64,000 bases of DNA from Bacteroidaceae bacterium (GCA_024699495.1 JAILPK010000037.1:62001-126000); one strand, 5' to 3'; shown: positions 18,536-28,312, numbered from the stretch's first letter. Translations and numbers: made by a program. The notes: generated by a model not told the origin, from the sequence alone.

Positions 18536-20647
18536 ATGAGATCATTGTTACAACACATCAGTAGGAACCTGACTTCAATGTCAGTCAGGGCCCATCGAAT
18601 CGTTATGGTATTGGCTTTGCTGGCAGCGGTGCAGTCAATATACGCTCAGAGAACCAGCATCAAAGTCACAAGTTTTGAGCCCAACGAAATGGATCAAAGC
18701 CATAATACTAGTCGCCAAAAGTCAGACAACAACGGCGACTTGACTGCTCTTGTTATAGTTCATACCAAAGTATCCGGATTCACTTTCTCTGCCGGTTCAG
18801 CTTTCTGTGAAACAGACGGGCCGGAACTTGAAAACGACGAGACTCTTTATTTCGTACATGTGTCAAAAGGTACGAAGAAGATGACTATCAAGAATGACAA
18901 GTACGGCAAGCCTCTGGATTTTGATTTTACCAACAGACTAAAGTTGATGACATACGACATGTATATTACCACAGGAGATGTTGTGGTTATCAGCAATGAT
19001 TATGTTGAGAAACAGTGGGTAACTATTGATGTCACCCCAGCCGGCGCTCTGCCTTATGCAATGCTTGAAATCTCTGAAAAGAACGTGAACGAAGACCCGA
19101 ATCAAACCACCATGCGCACCAGGCCTTTGGATTCTGGCCATTTCCAAGAACAAATGGAGGTAGGCACCTATTGGATAAAGGTGACTGCCGGCGAGGAATA
19201 TGGAGAATACAACGGAAGACTCGTCGTGAAAGGTAATGAAACAAACAATGTCCCTATAAAACTTGTTCCTCATTACGGATGGCTGAAACTTGATGGTGCG
19301 AGTGCTGCTGATAACGTCACAATTTATATTGACCGTAAAGTGCAGCAGAATAAGAGCGGTAGTATCCAGCTGGCTTCCGGTCAGCACGATATTACCATTG
19401 TCCGTCCGCTGTATAAAGAATGGAAGGCCAAAATAAACATCTCAGACGGTGAAACCCTGACATACAACCCGCCACTTGAAGCCAACTTTGCTGAGACAAC
19501 ATTTACCGTTACTGACGACCCTGAAGCCGAAATCTACATTGACGGACATTTTGAAGGCAAGGGCACCTGCAAGCGGCCGCTTGAGCCAGGTTCCTATACA
19601 ATTGAGGCACGCAAAGAGAACCACAAAGAGCGGTCTCGGGTTGTAACCATCACAACAAGGGAGGCAACCACCATCAATTTAGAGGCTCCCGTTCCACTTA
19701 TGGGCTCTTTAAACATAACATCATCACCAGCAGGAGCAACAATCAAAATCGACGGCAAAGATTACGGAAAGACGCCATGGACTGTTAATACAATCCTGAT
19801 AGGCAAGCACGTTGTACAATTCTCACATCCCAACTGCAAGACCGTGGCACACGAAGTCACAGTAAGGCAAGGCGAGCAGACAGATTTGAACGTCAACCTT
19901 TCATCTATAGGCTCCTTTACTTTTGATACCAATACGGGCTACGGAATACTTTACATCGACGGTAAGTACATGGGCAGTATCCCATATACTTGGGAAGCGA
20001 CCTCTGGCACCTACGATATTGAGGTATCATCCTATGGATATAAGAAATTCCACAAGAAGAATTATGTGCTCAACATCAACAAGCCAAACGTGATGATTAA
20101 GCTGAGACGCCAACTCATCAACAAGGGTGAGTTCTACATAGACCTTGGAGGCTCCGTCGGTGCCCAAAAGGGTATCGCTGCCAACATGGGCTTCTATGCA
20201 GGCAACTTCAACATGGAAGCCAATGTTAAGTACTTGCCAAGCCAGAAGAGTGAAGAAATTAAATGGATAGGCAACTCTCTGGATGATAAATCTTTCCAAT
20301 ACAACCCCATGCTTGTAGCAGGCGGCCGAATTGGCTGGGGCATCATCTGCGGTACGCGATTCCGCATCACTCCCCAAGTCGGTGCATATGCTATCATGCT
20401 TAAGGAAACAAATCTAACCGAAGGAAGTACTTCAGCAGTAGTTGAGAAAGGATCCTGTGCAACAGTTACTGCGGGAATTCGTTTCATGCTCGGAATCACA
20501 AGACACATCGGTCTTGCTGTTGTTCCTGAATATATGTTCCACGCTGCTTCATCTCCAGGTTACAAGCTCTTGAGAGAGGTTTCCCCCACAATCAAGGGAT
20601 GGTCAGAGGGCTTTAATACAAACATGTATCTAACATTCTACTTCTAA
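18536..20647 (+). CDS. Exported PEGA-repeat protein with C-terminal barrel-like domain
   Basis: A 703-residue protein, function unknown. It begins with a signal peptide (IVMVLALLAAVQSIYAQ). About 170 residues unlike anything recognised follow. Then come four beta-rich repeats of about 70 residues; the last three are clear PEGA domains (EIYIDGHFEGKGTC, TIKIDGKDYGKTPW, ILYIDGKYMGSIPY). The final 170 residues (from GEFYIDLGGSVG) are beta-strand-rich and end in LTFYF, as in outer-membrane barrels. PEGA domains occur in envelope and surface-layer-associated proteins. It is the first gene of the cluster; the next starts 6 bp after its stop. Confidence 0.85.
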   Translation: MRSLLQHISRNLTSMSVRAHRIVMVLALLAAVQSIYAQRTSIKVTSFEPNEMDQSHNTSRQKSDNNGDLTALVIVHTKVSGFTFSAGSAFCETDGPELENDETLYFVHVSKGTKKMTIKNDKYGKPLDFDFTNRLKLMTYDMYITTGDVVVISNDYVEKQWVTIDVTPAGALPYAMLEISEKNVNEDPNQTTMRTRPLDSGHFQEQMEVGTYWIKVTAGEEYGEYNGRLVVKGNETNNVPIKLVPHYGWLKLDGASAADNVTIYIDRKVQQNKSGSIQLASGQHDITIVRPLYKEWKAKINISDGETLTYNPPLEANFAETTFTVTDDPEAEIYIDGHFEGKGTCKRPLEPGSYTIEARKENHKERSRVVTITTREATTINLEAPVPLMGSLNITSSPAGATIKIDGKDYGKTPWTVNTILIGKHVVQFSHPNCKTVAHEVTVRQGEQTDLNVNLSSIGSFTFDTNTGYGILYIDGKYMGSIPYTWEATSGTYDIEVSSYGYKKFHKKNYVLNINKPNVMIKLRRQLINKGEFYIDLGGSVGAQKGIAANMGFYAGNFNMEANVKYLPSQKSEEIKWIGNSLDDKSFQYNPMLVAGGRIGWGIICGTRFRITPQVGAYAIMLKETNLTEGSTSAVVEKGSCATVTAGIRFMLGITRHIGLAVVPEYMFHAASSPGYKLLREVSPTIKGWSEGFNTNMYLTFYF

Positions 20648-20653
20648 AATATT

Positions 20654-21685
20654 ATGCGACATATTAATTATATCATCAATTTGCTAATCTTAGCATTGGT
20701 ATCTGGCAGCATTTTCACAAGCTGTAAGGATGACTTTGAGGATAACTTCTATACACTACCAGTTCCATATTTATCAGGCACTGAAGGTAACAGCAGCAAC
20801 ACTGGGAATACCAATAGCGGGAATACCAATAGCGGGAATACCAATACTGAAGAAGAAGACCTCGCCTGGGAATCCACCAACAAGGGGCAAAGCAGTAGCG
20901 TGTCATATAATGAATATACTATAACTGATGTCAGGGCCGGGGCTGTGCTCACCTTTGAATATTATGTTTCGTCAGAAAGCTACGACTATTTAAATGTGTA
21001 TATATACCCCTCCGGTAATTCTTACAGTGACACTTACAGAGTACTTCATGTTTCCGGCACAACTTATACAACATTCCGCACATTCTCATATACTTTCTCA
21101 GAAGCGGGAGATTATGAAATGCGTGTAGAATATAAGAAAGACAGTAGCGTTGACACTGGTGAGGACAGGGCTGCAGTAAGGAATTTCAACTTTACTAACG
21201 GGCCTGAGGAAAGCACCCAGGGGGAAACATCCAGTAACTACGGACAGAATGCTGACGGAACTTATTGGTGGACAAGCCCTGCTACAGACAACGGCCATGT
21301 AAGCTGGCACACTTGGAACCTAACCATCAGCAAGGTCGGAGCAACATTGAAATTTGACTATCGCGTTTCTTCTGAGTCAAACTATGACTTCCTAAACGTA
21401 TATATCTATCCGGCCAGCCAAGAAAGCAGCTATTCATCTTACCGCATCCTACATGAGTCTGGAACTACGTACAGCTATTTCCGCACCTACAACTACACAT
21501 TCACGGCTACGGGCTCATACATTATGCGGGCAGAGTATAGCAAAGACGGAAGCACCATAGCTGGAGAGGACAAGGCATGGATTCAGAACCTTGGCTTCTT
21601 ATCATCAAGCAGCGTTAAGGGGGAAACTCCCAAGTATGGCAAAACCAGAATCTCCGAAAGGAACATCTATAAAATCAGCAGGTGA
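20654..21685 (+). CDS. Lipoprotein with duplicated beta-rich domain
   Basis: A 343-residue predicted lipoprotein (lipobox IFTSC). A low-complexity linker of repeated GNTNS follows, then two related domains of about 115 residues. Each carries the matching phrases YVSSESYDYLNVYIYP and YRVSSESNYDFLNVYIYP, RVLHVSGTTY and RILHESGTTY, and an EYKKD/EYSKD end. The family is not recognised. The basic tail after the second repeat (YGKTRISERNIYKISR) looks unlike a finished domain. It overlaps no gene but is tightly linked to the PEGA gene, which suggests a paired surface role. Confidence 0.75.
   Translation: MRHINYIINLLILALVSGSIFTSCKDDFEDNFYTLPVPYLSGTEGNSSNTGNTNSGNTNSGNTNTEEEDLAWESTNKGQSSSVSYNEYTITDVRAGAVLTFEYYVSSESYDYLNVYIYPSGNSYSDTYRVLHVSGTTYTTFRTFSYTFSEAGDYEMRVEYKKDSSVDTGEDRAAVRNFNFTNGPEESTQGETSSNYGQNADGTYWWTSPATDNGHVSWHTWNLTISKVGATLKFDYRVSSESNYDFLNVYIYPASQESSYSSYRILHESGTTYSYFRTYNYTFTATGSYIMRAEYSKDGSTIAGEDKAWIQNLGFLSSSSVKGETPKYGKTRISERNIYKISR
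20804..20848 (+). repeat. 15-bp tandem repeat, three copies, inside the lipoprotein gene
   Basis: GGGAATACCAATAGC is repeated at 20804-20818 and 20819-20833, with a near copy ending at 20848. It encodes GNTNS units in the linker after the lipid anchor. Near-identity at the DNA level suggests recent slippage, so copy number may vary between strains. Confidence 0.85.
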
Positions 21686-21752
21686 TTTCAAACATCAATT
21701 TACAAACAATTTTTCAAACCAAATTTAATTAACCCTTAAACAAACCCAAGTT

Positions 21753-22391
21753 ATGAAACACGTATTTTATGCGCTTTTGGCGCTCTTCATGCTCACAAGT
21801 GTGAATTCTTACGCCCAGTATGACAAAGCCCTGCGCAAGGCACAGGAGAAAGAATACAAGCAAAAGATGAAGCAGTACAAGAAAGAGAAGTGGACTATCT
21901 ACGGTAGCGCACACTCGCTCGAAGTAGCTCTTCTCAAGCACTATAAGCAACTGGAGCAGCTGGGAGACAACGGCGTACAGGTTATGGGCGAAGCCAGCAA
22001 CTTCAAGTCGAAGAACATCGGCAAGCAGGCTGCCATGAACAACGCTTGTGTCACCTATGCCCGCAATGCCGGCAGCACACTCAAGGGCCGCATCGCCACT
22101 GACATGATGGGCGACGCTGACGACAGCAGCAAAGAGTTTGACCGCTTCTATGCCGCCTACTCTGCAACCGTAGAGAAGGAGATCAAGGGCGAGATGCGTG
22201 AGTCCTTCTCCATAATCCAGACTAATAAGGACGGCACCTTCAACATGCAGGTTTATTACATCGTGGATGAAGAAGCTGCTTCCAAGGCTCGCGTGAGAGC
22301 TCTCAACAATGCTCTGCAGGAGAGTCAGGCTGCTCAGAAGTATGCTGACAAAATCAAGAACTTTGTGGAAGAAGGCGTAGTTCAGGAATAA
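21753..22391 (+). CDS. Exported LPP20-like protein, short paralogue
   Basis: A 212-residue exported protein (signal peptide FYALLALFMLTSVNSYAQ), function unknown. A very basic helical stretch (residues 24-45, many K, E and Q) is followed by a region resembling the LPP20/FlgT-N fold: GEASNFKSKNIGKQAAMNNA, in which alanine-rich residues precede a helix, then RESFSIIQTNKDGTFNMQVY. The same layout occurs in the next gene. Membership in the LPP20 superfamily is inference from these phrases. Confidence 0.7.
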   Translation: MKHVFYALLALFMLTSVNSYAQYDKALRKAQEKEYKQKMKQYKKEKWTIYGSAHSLEVALLKHYKQLEQLGDNGVQVMGEASNFKSKNIGKQAAMNNACVTYARNAGSTLKGRIATDMMGDADDSSKEFDRFYAAYSATVEKEIKGEMRESFSIIQTNKDGTFNMQVYYIVDEEAASKARVRALNNALQESQAAQKYADKIKNFVEEGVVQE

Positions 22392-22423
22392 TAAAGCCAG
22401 ATTCCCGAATCTTTAACTGAACA

Positions 22424-22449
22424 CCCTCTCCCCGTTCGCGGGGGGAGGG
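22424..22449. repeat. GC-rich hairpin repeat
   Basis: CCCTCTCCCC (22424-22433) pairs with GGGGGGAGGG (22440-22449), a 10-bp stem. Related G/C hairpins lie at 44594-44629 and 47313-47328. It sits between two genes of the cluster and could attenuate transcription. Confidence 0.6.
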
Positions 22450-22495
22450 CCGTTAGGAAACAAAAGCAATGTATCATAATAACTAATACTAATTA

Positions 22496-24484
22496 ATGTA
22501 TATGTATAAACCTACAAGCACCATGAAAGTATTACAAAATAACAATGCCTTTTCCAAGGCCTACTTCCATCGCGTTGGAAAGCTTTTGTTCCTAAGCCTA
22601 CTCTTACCCCTGACCCTGAACGTTAATGCACAAAGCTGGGAACAGGTCAAGGTCAGTCCCGATTATCTCATTGGCGAAGGGACAGCTTCCACATTGGAAG
22701 AGGCTGACAAGATGGCTCTGGCTGATCTGGCCAGCCGCATCAGCGTCAGCGTGTCCAATCAGTGGGACAGTCACGAGCTGGAGCAGAATATAAACGGCAA
22801 TGTGGATTCCAAAACTGTTATGAGTTCGCTCATAAGCAGCTACTCAAGCGCTACCATCAGCAACACAGAGAAGATTATCCTCAGCCATGAGCCCAACGCA
22901 CATGTGGGACGCTATATCCGCAAATCAGAACTGAGCAAGCTGTTTGAGCAGCGCCGGGACAAGATTGCCGAGTATGTTGACGGAGCCGAGCGCGCGGTGG
23001 AGAAAGGTAAGATCGACGAGGCAATGCGCCAATATTACTGGGCTTTGGCTCTGACGAAGTCCATGCAATACCCCAACAAGGAAAAATACAACGGCCATGT
23101 CCTTACCTCCTGGCTCATCGAGCAGATGAACGATGTGATGAACGACATCCGCATTTCTGTCATCGCCCGCGAGGATGACCACGCAGACCTGGCCTTCATG
23201 TACAAAGGGAAGCCTGTGAATTCCCTGGATTTCACCTATTATGACAGCGGATGGAGTAATATCTGCAGTGCTCTCGACGGACGAGGCAGTATAGATATTG
23301 ACCCGAGCGATGAAGCACAGTCGTTCCAGATACGTATCGAGTATAAATATGAGAATCAGGCATCACTTGACCCGGAAGTAAAAGCTGTCATGAAACTGAT
23401 GAAGTCGAAGGACTTGCCCAAGGCTGTCATGACTGTCAAATGCCCCTCGTCAGTAGCCACTGCTGTCGCTGCCGCATCAAGTGCCACAGCGCAGGCAGCT
23501 GCGCAGGCAGCTGCTGCAGCACAAATTGAAGGTGCTCCTGTTGCTCCTACCGAGGCTGAAATGGATGTCACTAACCCACAAAACACATTTACCGAGGTGC
23601 GCCCGCACAACTACAAACCGGTGAAACAGATGGAGGCTGACGATGCAGCCCCGTATCTGTCGGTTGTAAGCAAGGTGGAGAAAGCAATCCGCTCAAAGAA
23701 CTATGCCAGCGCCAAGGAATATTTCACTGGGAACGGTTGGAGTGTGTTCCGCCGACTTGTACAATATGGGCGCGGACGTATGTCTGGCACCCCGCAATAC
23801 AACTTTACGCAGTTGGACGACGAGGTCTTCGTGCGCGGCATGCAGATGAACTTCTCTTTCGCTCATGGTGCCCGCCGCAATTTCATGGAGGACGTGGTCT
23901 TCACGATGAACAGCGAATGTCTGATTGACAACGTCACCTTCGGTCTCGGAAAAACAGCCGAGAACGATATCCTTACGCGTGGAGCATGGCCCGAGCGTAC
24001 GCGTCTCGTCATACAGAACTTCATGGAAAACTATAAGACCGCCTACGCTCTGAAGCGCTTGGATTATCTGCGTAACATCTTCGACAAGCACGCCCTGATT
24101 ATTGTAGGTAACGTAGTAAAACAGCCGACTGGCCGTCTGGCTGACCAAAACAAGAGGTTCACAGACAACAACGAGATTATAAAATACAACCAATATACCA
24201 AAGAGGAATTCATGGCCAAGCTGCAGAAGAGTTTCGATAGCAAGGAGTATATCAACTTACGCTTCAATGACAATATCATCAAGAAAGCTTCCAAGGGCGG
24301 TGAGATCTATGGTATAGAACTCTCACAGGACTATTACTCCAACAACTATAGTGACCACGGCTATCTCTTCCTTATGGTTGACATGAATGACCCGCAGAAC
24401 CCGCTCATCAAAGTTCGAACATGGCAGCCTGAACGCGACCCCCAATTCGGCGTCTATAGCCTTGATGACTTCCCCATCCGATAA
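22496..24484 (+). CDS. Large exported LPP20-domain protein
   Basis: A 662-residue exported protein, function unknown. After a signal peptide (LLFLSLLLPLTLNVNAQ) comes an LPP20-like domain: YLIGEGTASTLEEADKMALA, DLASRISVSVSNQ. A helical region with AYYW-like repeats (EAMRQYYWALAL) follows, then a beta-rich part, an alanine-rich linker around residues 320-350, and a C-terminal half of unknown fold. In-frame ATGs at 22502 and 22523 are other possible starts; the signal peptide does not decide. The LPP20 phrase recalls proteins that handle their own conversion of envelope stress or assembly signals, but no function is assigned. Confidence 0.75.
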   Translation: MYMYKPTSTMKVLQNNNAFSKAYFHRVGKLLFLSLLLPLTLNVNAQSWEQVKVSPDYLIGEGTASTLEEADKMALADLASRISVSVSNQWDSHELEQNINGNVDSKTVMSSLISSYSSATISNTEKIILSHEPNAHVGRYIRKSELSKLFEQRRDKIAEYVDGAERAVEKGKIDEAMRQYYWALALTKSMQYPNKEKYNGHVLTSWLIEQMNDVMNDIRISVIAREDDHADLAFMYKGKPVNSLDFTYYDSGWSNICSALDGRGSIDIDPSDEAQSFQIRIEYKYENQASLDPEVKAVMKLMKSKDLPKAVMTVKCPSSVATAVAAASSATAQAAAQAAAAAQIEGAPVAPTEAEMDVTNPQNTFTEVRPHNYKPVKQMEADDAAPYLSVVSKVEKAIRSKNYASAKEYFTGNGWSVFRRLVQYGRGRMSGTPQYNFTQLDDEVFVRGMQMNFSFAHGARRNFMEDVVFTMNSECLIDNVTFGLGKTAENDILTRGAWPERTRLVIQNFMENYKTAYALKRLDYLRNIFDKHALIIVGNVVKQPTGRLADQNKRFTDNNEIIKYNQYTKEEFMAKLQKSFDSKEYINLRFNDNIIKKASKGGEIYGIELSQDYYSNNYSDHGYLFLMVDMNDPQNPLIKVRTWQPERDPQFGVYSLDDFPIR

Positions 24485-24549
24485 GGTGACTGAGCAAGAG
24501 ACTATTCTCTGCTGCAGCCATATAAACCTATTCACATTAATCCCTGACC

Positions 24550-26130
24550 ATGAACAATCGACTTTTCTTTATATTTCTGGCTCTCCTGCCGTTTTGCGGA
24601 CTGAGCGCCCAGGATGAAGATGATGACTTTCAGGCATTCCGTCGCCAGCAACTGCAGGAGATGGATGATTTTCGCAGTGATATGTTTGCTGAGTTCTCGA
24701 AATTCCGCCGCGAGGCTCTGACGGGATTTGCCAACTACCTGGAACATAAGTGGGAACCATATCAGGTGGAGCCCAAACGCCTGCGTCCGCGAGAGGACAA
24801 GCCGGTGACGCCTCCAATGATGCCGAAAAAAGACAAGATTCTGCCTACCAAACCAATCAAGGTACCTGGTAAAGTAGAACCGGTAACCATCCCAAAGGTG
24901 GAACCAAAACCCAATATTCCCCCCACACCCAGCACTCCTCCGGCAAAACCGAGCACGCCGACTCTACCCAATATTCCGAACACACCGACCAAGCCTACAA
25001 TAACCCCCGCCCCCACCCCGGCACCATACGTAAGACAGAAATTCAATGTCTATGGCACCTCGATGCAAGTCATTGCCACATCAGACATGAGGATTTCCTT
25101 AAGTGGGGTTAATGAGCATCAGGTAGCTTCTGCCCTGCGCACCTTGGCTGATGACAAATATACCCCGCTTGTAACTGATCTGGCCGGAGCCAGCAAGAGC
25201 TACAATCTGAATGGTTGGGCTGTCTATCAGCTTGTGACCCAAGTTGCAGAACGTCTGCAGGGAAAGGATGATGCAAACGGCTGTGCGCTCATGACCGCCT
25301 TCTTGCTGAATCAACTCGGTTACGACACCAAACTGGCATATATGGGAAACCGCCTGCTGCCTCTGGTAAGCATGGGCATGGATATGGTGGGATATACCTA
25401 TATCAAGATGGGTGGCAAAGAATACTATATCATGGCGAAGAATCTGCCCGCAAACACTTCTATCTTTACATATCGTAAAAATATGGAGGGGGCGACGCGT
25501 GACATTGATATCAGCAACCCGGCTTCCATGAAACTCTCCACTCAGTGGTCACCATCCACCAGCCATGCAGCACTCTCATTCCCAATGGCTTCGATGCAAG
25601 GCAGCGTGAACACTAATCTTATAGAGTATTACAAGTCCATTCCCGTTCTGGCTGGCTACCCCTGGCCATTCATCGCCAGACAGCCGATGAGCGAGCGTCT
25701 GCAAGAAGAGCTGCTCCCGCCTCTGAAGCGCGCGATTGCAGGGAAAAACGAGTATGATGCCGTAGCCATCCTGATGAATTTCATGCATTACGGCTTCAAG
25801 TACAAGACAGATGACGATCAGTTTGGATATGAAAAGCCCTTCTATTTCGAGGAGAATTTCTATTATCCGTTTAACGACTGCGAAGACCGAGCTATTCTAT
25901 TCTCCTATCTCGTACGCAATCTCGTCGGACTTGATGCCGCCTTGATCTACGCCCCGGGACATCTGTGGGCAGCTGTCTGCTTCAAGCAAAACGTAAATGG
26001 TGATTATGTCGAGGCCGAAGGTAAGCGCTTCGTAATGTGCGACCCGACATTTATCGGCTCATCACCAGGTATGTGTGCAAGCAAATACAAAGGCCTCACC
26101 TACAAGGTATTCCCCATTCCTGCGCGTTAA
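24550..26130 (+). CDS. Exported transglutaminase-like (papain-fold) protein
   Basis: A 526-residue exported protein. Signal peptide LFFIFLALLPFCGLSAQ, an acidic-charged helix, a Pro/Lys/Thr-rich linker (residues 82-158), then a globular domain. The C-terminal part has a transglutaminase-like triad: Cys444 in FNDCEDRA, His471 in APGHLWAAV, Asp498 in CDPTF, with a bacterial protease-like rather than crosslinking order. It could cleave or crosslink a cell-surface peptide; the linker suggests it spans a distance in the periplasm or wall. Last gene of the cluster. Confidence 0.8.
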   Translation: MNNRLFFIFLALLPFCGLSAQDEDDDFQAFRRQQLQEMDDFRSDMFAEFSKFRREALTGFANYLEHKWEPYQVEPKRLRPREDKPVTPPMMPKKDKILPTKPIKVPGKVEPVTIPKVEPKPNIPPTPSTPPAKPSTPTLPNIPNTPTKPTITPAPTPAPYVRQKFNVYGTSMQVIATSDMRISLSGVNEHQVASALRTLADDKYTPLVTDLAGASKSYNLNGWAVYQLVTQVAERLQGKDDANGCALMTAFLLNQLGYDTKLAYMGNRLLPLVSMGMDMVGYTYIKMGGKEYYIMAKNLPANTSIFTYRKNMEGATRDIDISNPASMKLSTQWSPSTSHAALSFPMASMQGSVNTNLIEYYKSIPVLAGYPWPFIARQPMSERLQEELLPPLKRAIAGKNEYDAVAILMNFMHYGFKYKTDDDQFGYEKPFYFEENFYYPFNDCEDRAILFSYLVRNLVGLDAALIYAPGHLWAAVCFKQNVNGDYVEAEGKRFVMCDPTFIGSSPGMCASKYKGLTYKVFPIPAR

Positions 26131-26232
26131 TCTGCTCCTCCGGCAGACGGCTGCATTTGGAGGGCTGAACAGCAAACCAATGACCTTCCGATACATAATT
26201 TATGGCATTTGAAGGCAAAAAGTGACGCAAGC

Positions 26233-26296
26233 AAATACATCAAGGTCTAGTCACAAATACATCAAGGTGTAATCACAAATACACCTTGATGTATTT
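26233..26296. repeat. Paired 22-nt direct repeats and a 17-bp perfect hairpin
   Basis: AAATACATCAAGGT begins two direct copies at 26233-26254 and 26255-26276. The word AAATACATCAAGGTGTA (26255-26271) pairs perfectly over 17 bp with 26280-26296, leaving an 8-nt loop. A further half-copy (TCGATGTATTT) lies near 26310. The 640-bp gap 26131-26772 holds this element and a terminator-like hairpin but no supported gene. There is no T-run, so a simple terminator role is doubtful. Confidence 0.85.
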
Positions 26297-26609
26297 GGTT
26301 GTGTCCCTCGATGTATTTTACTCCATTGTTCAATGTATTGTTCCCTCACTTAAAATGTGATTATAGGCGCCACTTAATGGACAGAGCGACATGCCCGGTT
26401 ACACTGTAAGAAGCGACTTTCAGTACACAGATGTCAACCATATAAGACAAGTCTTGTTTCCCTGAATCACTGAGCCTCGAACCAGAGTGCCTAATACTTC
26501 AAGACTTATTTACCAAAGACTTCGGCGATAAGTTAACGCACATCGGGATTCAGAGCACAGAAGGTATGGAGCAGAAATTGATAATCTGACAGCAAACAGG
26601 AAATAATAA

Positions 26610-26639
26610 TCCCCCGCCATAATGATAGTTGGCGAGGGA
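26610..26639. terminator. Terminator-like hairpin between convergent genes
   Basis: TCCCCCGCCA (26610-26619) pairs with TGGCGAGGGA (26630-26639), one mismatch, 10-nt loop. A T-rich stretch follows on the plus strand and ATTATTATTT on the minus strand, so it may stop both the transglutaminase-like and the CoA-transferase transcripts. Confidence 0.5.
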
Positions 26640-26772
26640 TAGCTATTTTTGCCCGTTCTGATAATGAGGCCCGGCTGAAACTCTGCGGAGAGGATCTGCT
26701 CAGCTGCGTTGTGTATCCATCTGGAGTGTTTACGCATACCTTGCAGCGTCGAGGCCTACACTTTCGGGGTGA

Positions 26773-28284
26773 TTATTTTACATATTCGCTCCAGTCGGTC
26801 AGGCGCATGTCGCCCTTGCGGATATAAGTGTCGTGCATTGCAAAGGCAGCGCTCAGGCAATGGTGAGTGTGTCCGCCGAAACGCTCTGCAAGACGCAGAT
26901 AGTCACGCAGAAGAGGACGATAGTCGGGGTGAGCAACCTTGATCAGTTCTTCAGCCTTCTCCATAGCGCACTTGCCACGCAAGTCTGCTACGCCATACTC
27001 TGTGATAACGGCATCAACGAAGTGGCTGGTGTGGTCAATGTGGCTGGCAAACGGAACGATGCTTGAGATAGCCCCTCCCTTGGTAGTAGAACCGCAGGTG
27101 AATATGCTCATGTAAGCATTGCAGGTGAAGTCTGCCGAGCCACCTATGCCGTTCATCATTTTTGTTCCGCATATCTTGGTGCTGTTCACATGACCATAGA
27201 TATCAGCCTCAATAGCTGTGTTCAATGCGCATACTCCAATGCGGGCGATGACCTCGGGGTTATTTGAGATCTCTGACGGGCGTAGCACCAGCTTGTCCTT
27301 GAAGAAATCAATATCGTCATATATGCCCTTCAGACACTCGTTGGTCACGGTGAGTGAGCAGCAAGAAGCGGAGAGCACACGCCCGTCGCGCATCAGCTGC
27401 ACAGGAGCATCCTGCAGCACCTCGGTGAAGATGTTAAAGTTAGGCACGTCGGAAGAATGGCCGAGAGCGCCCAGCACAGCATTTGCGCCGCTGCCTACGC
27501 CGCTCTGAAGATTCAGGAAAGAAGCCGGGATAGTGCCGTTTTTCATATTTGCCACGAGGAAGTCTGCCACATTCTGTCCGATCTGTGTTGTGATAGGATC
27601 CGGATCCTTAAATGAGCGGGCCTCATCAGGTATATCACACTCTACGACACCGATAATACGGTCGGCATCCACCTCAATATATGGTTTACCGATGCGGTCG
27701 GTCGGGTGCATAATCTGAACCGGGGTGCGGTTGGGGTGATATTCGATCTCATAAACATCGTGGATACCCTTGAACCCCTTGCTGTGGAATGCATTCAGCT
27801 CAATGAAAATGCCACGTTCAGCCATGCGGCAGGCTGTGGGGCTGATGCCTCCGGCTGCAGTGAGGAATATGCGGGCTTTCGAACCGACCAGCTCCACGTC
27901 GCAAGCTTCAATGATAGCCCAATCCACCTTGCCCAGATAGCCTTGGCGCATCTGAGTAGCCATGTTGGACAGATTCAGGTCGGAGTAGCGAATCTCGTTC
28001 TGATTCACGTGTTTGCGGAAATCAGGATTGGTGGTATAAGGAGCACGGAAGCCGATGGCCTGCTCGTTTGCCAGCATGCCGTCACAGCTTTGTCCTGTGC
28101 TGGCCCCGGTGAATATATTTACTTTGAAAGGCTGTCCTGCCTCATGGATTGCGTGAGCCCTTTGTGCCAGTTCGGCAGTGATTGCTTTTGGAACACCAGC
28201 AGGTGTGAAGCCGGAGAGGGCTAAGGTCTGTTCATTCTCAATTTGGGCAGCAGCCTCGGCTGCTGTGATTCTACGTAAACTCAT
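26773..28284 (-). CDS. Acetyl-CoA hydrolase/CoA-transferase family protein
   Basis: A 503-residue class I CoA-transferase, probably moving CoA between succinyl-CoA and acetate (or acting as acetyl-CoA hydrolase). FTEVLQDAPVQL holds the expected catalytic Glu, and GVGSGANAVLGALG and ICGTKMMNGIGGSADF form the CoA-binding loops. It would support acetate/succinate formation in fermentation. It has its own -7 element and is divergent from mutS. Confidence 0.9.
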   Translation of the reverse strand: MSLRRITAAEAAAQIENEQTLALSGFTPAGVPKAITAELAQRAHAIHEAGQPFKVNIFTGASTGQSCDGMLANEQAIGFRAPYTTNPDFRKHVNQNEIRYSDLNLSNMATQMRQGYLGKVDWAIIEACDVELVGSKARIFLTAAGGISPTACRMAERGIFIELNAFHSKGFKGIHDVYEIEYHPNRTPVQIMHPTDRIGKPYIEVDADRIIGVVECDIPDEARSFKDPDPITTQIGQNVADFLVANMKNGTIPASFLNLQSGVGSGANAVLGALGHSSDVPNFNIFTEVLQDAPVQLMRDGRVLSASCCSLTVTNECLKGIYDDIDFFKDKLVLRPSEISNNPEVIARIGVCALNTAIEADIYGHVNSTKICGTKMMNGIGGSADFTCNAYMSIFTCGSTTKGGAISSIVPFASHIDHTSHFVDAVITEYGVADLRGKCAMEKAEELIKVAHPDYRPLLRDYLRLAERFGGHTHHCLSAAFAMHDTYIRKGDMRLTDWSEYVK

Positions 28285-28312
28285 ATTTTAATGTTTTTGT
28301 GTAAATGCGGGC

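Noticed and set aside
26510-26737. 75-residue minus-strand frame
   Set aside because: It crosses the hairpin at 26610-26639 and has no recognisable motif.
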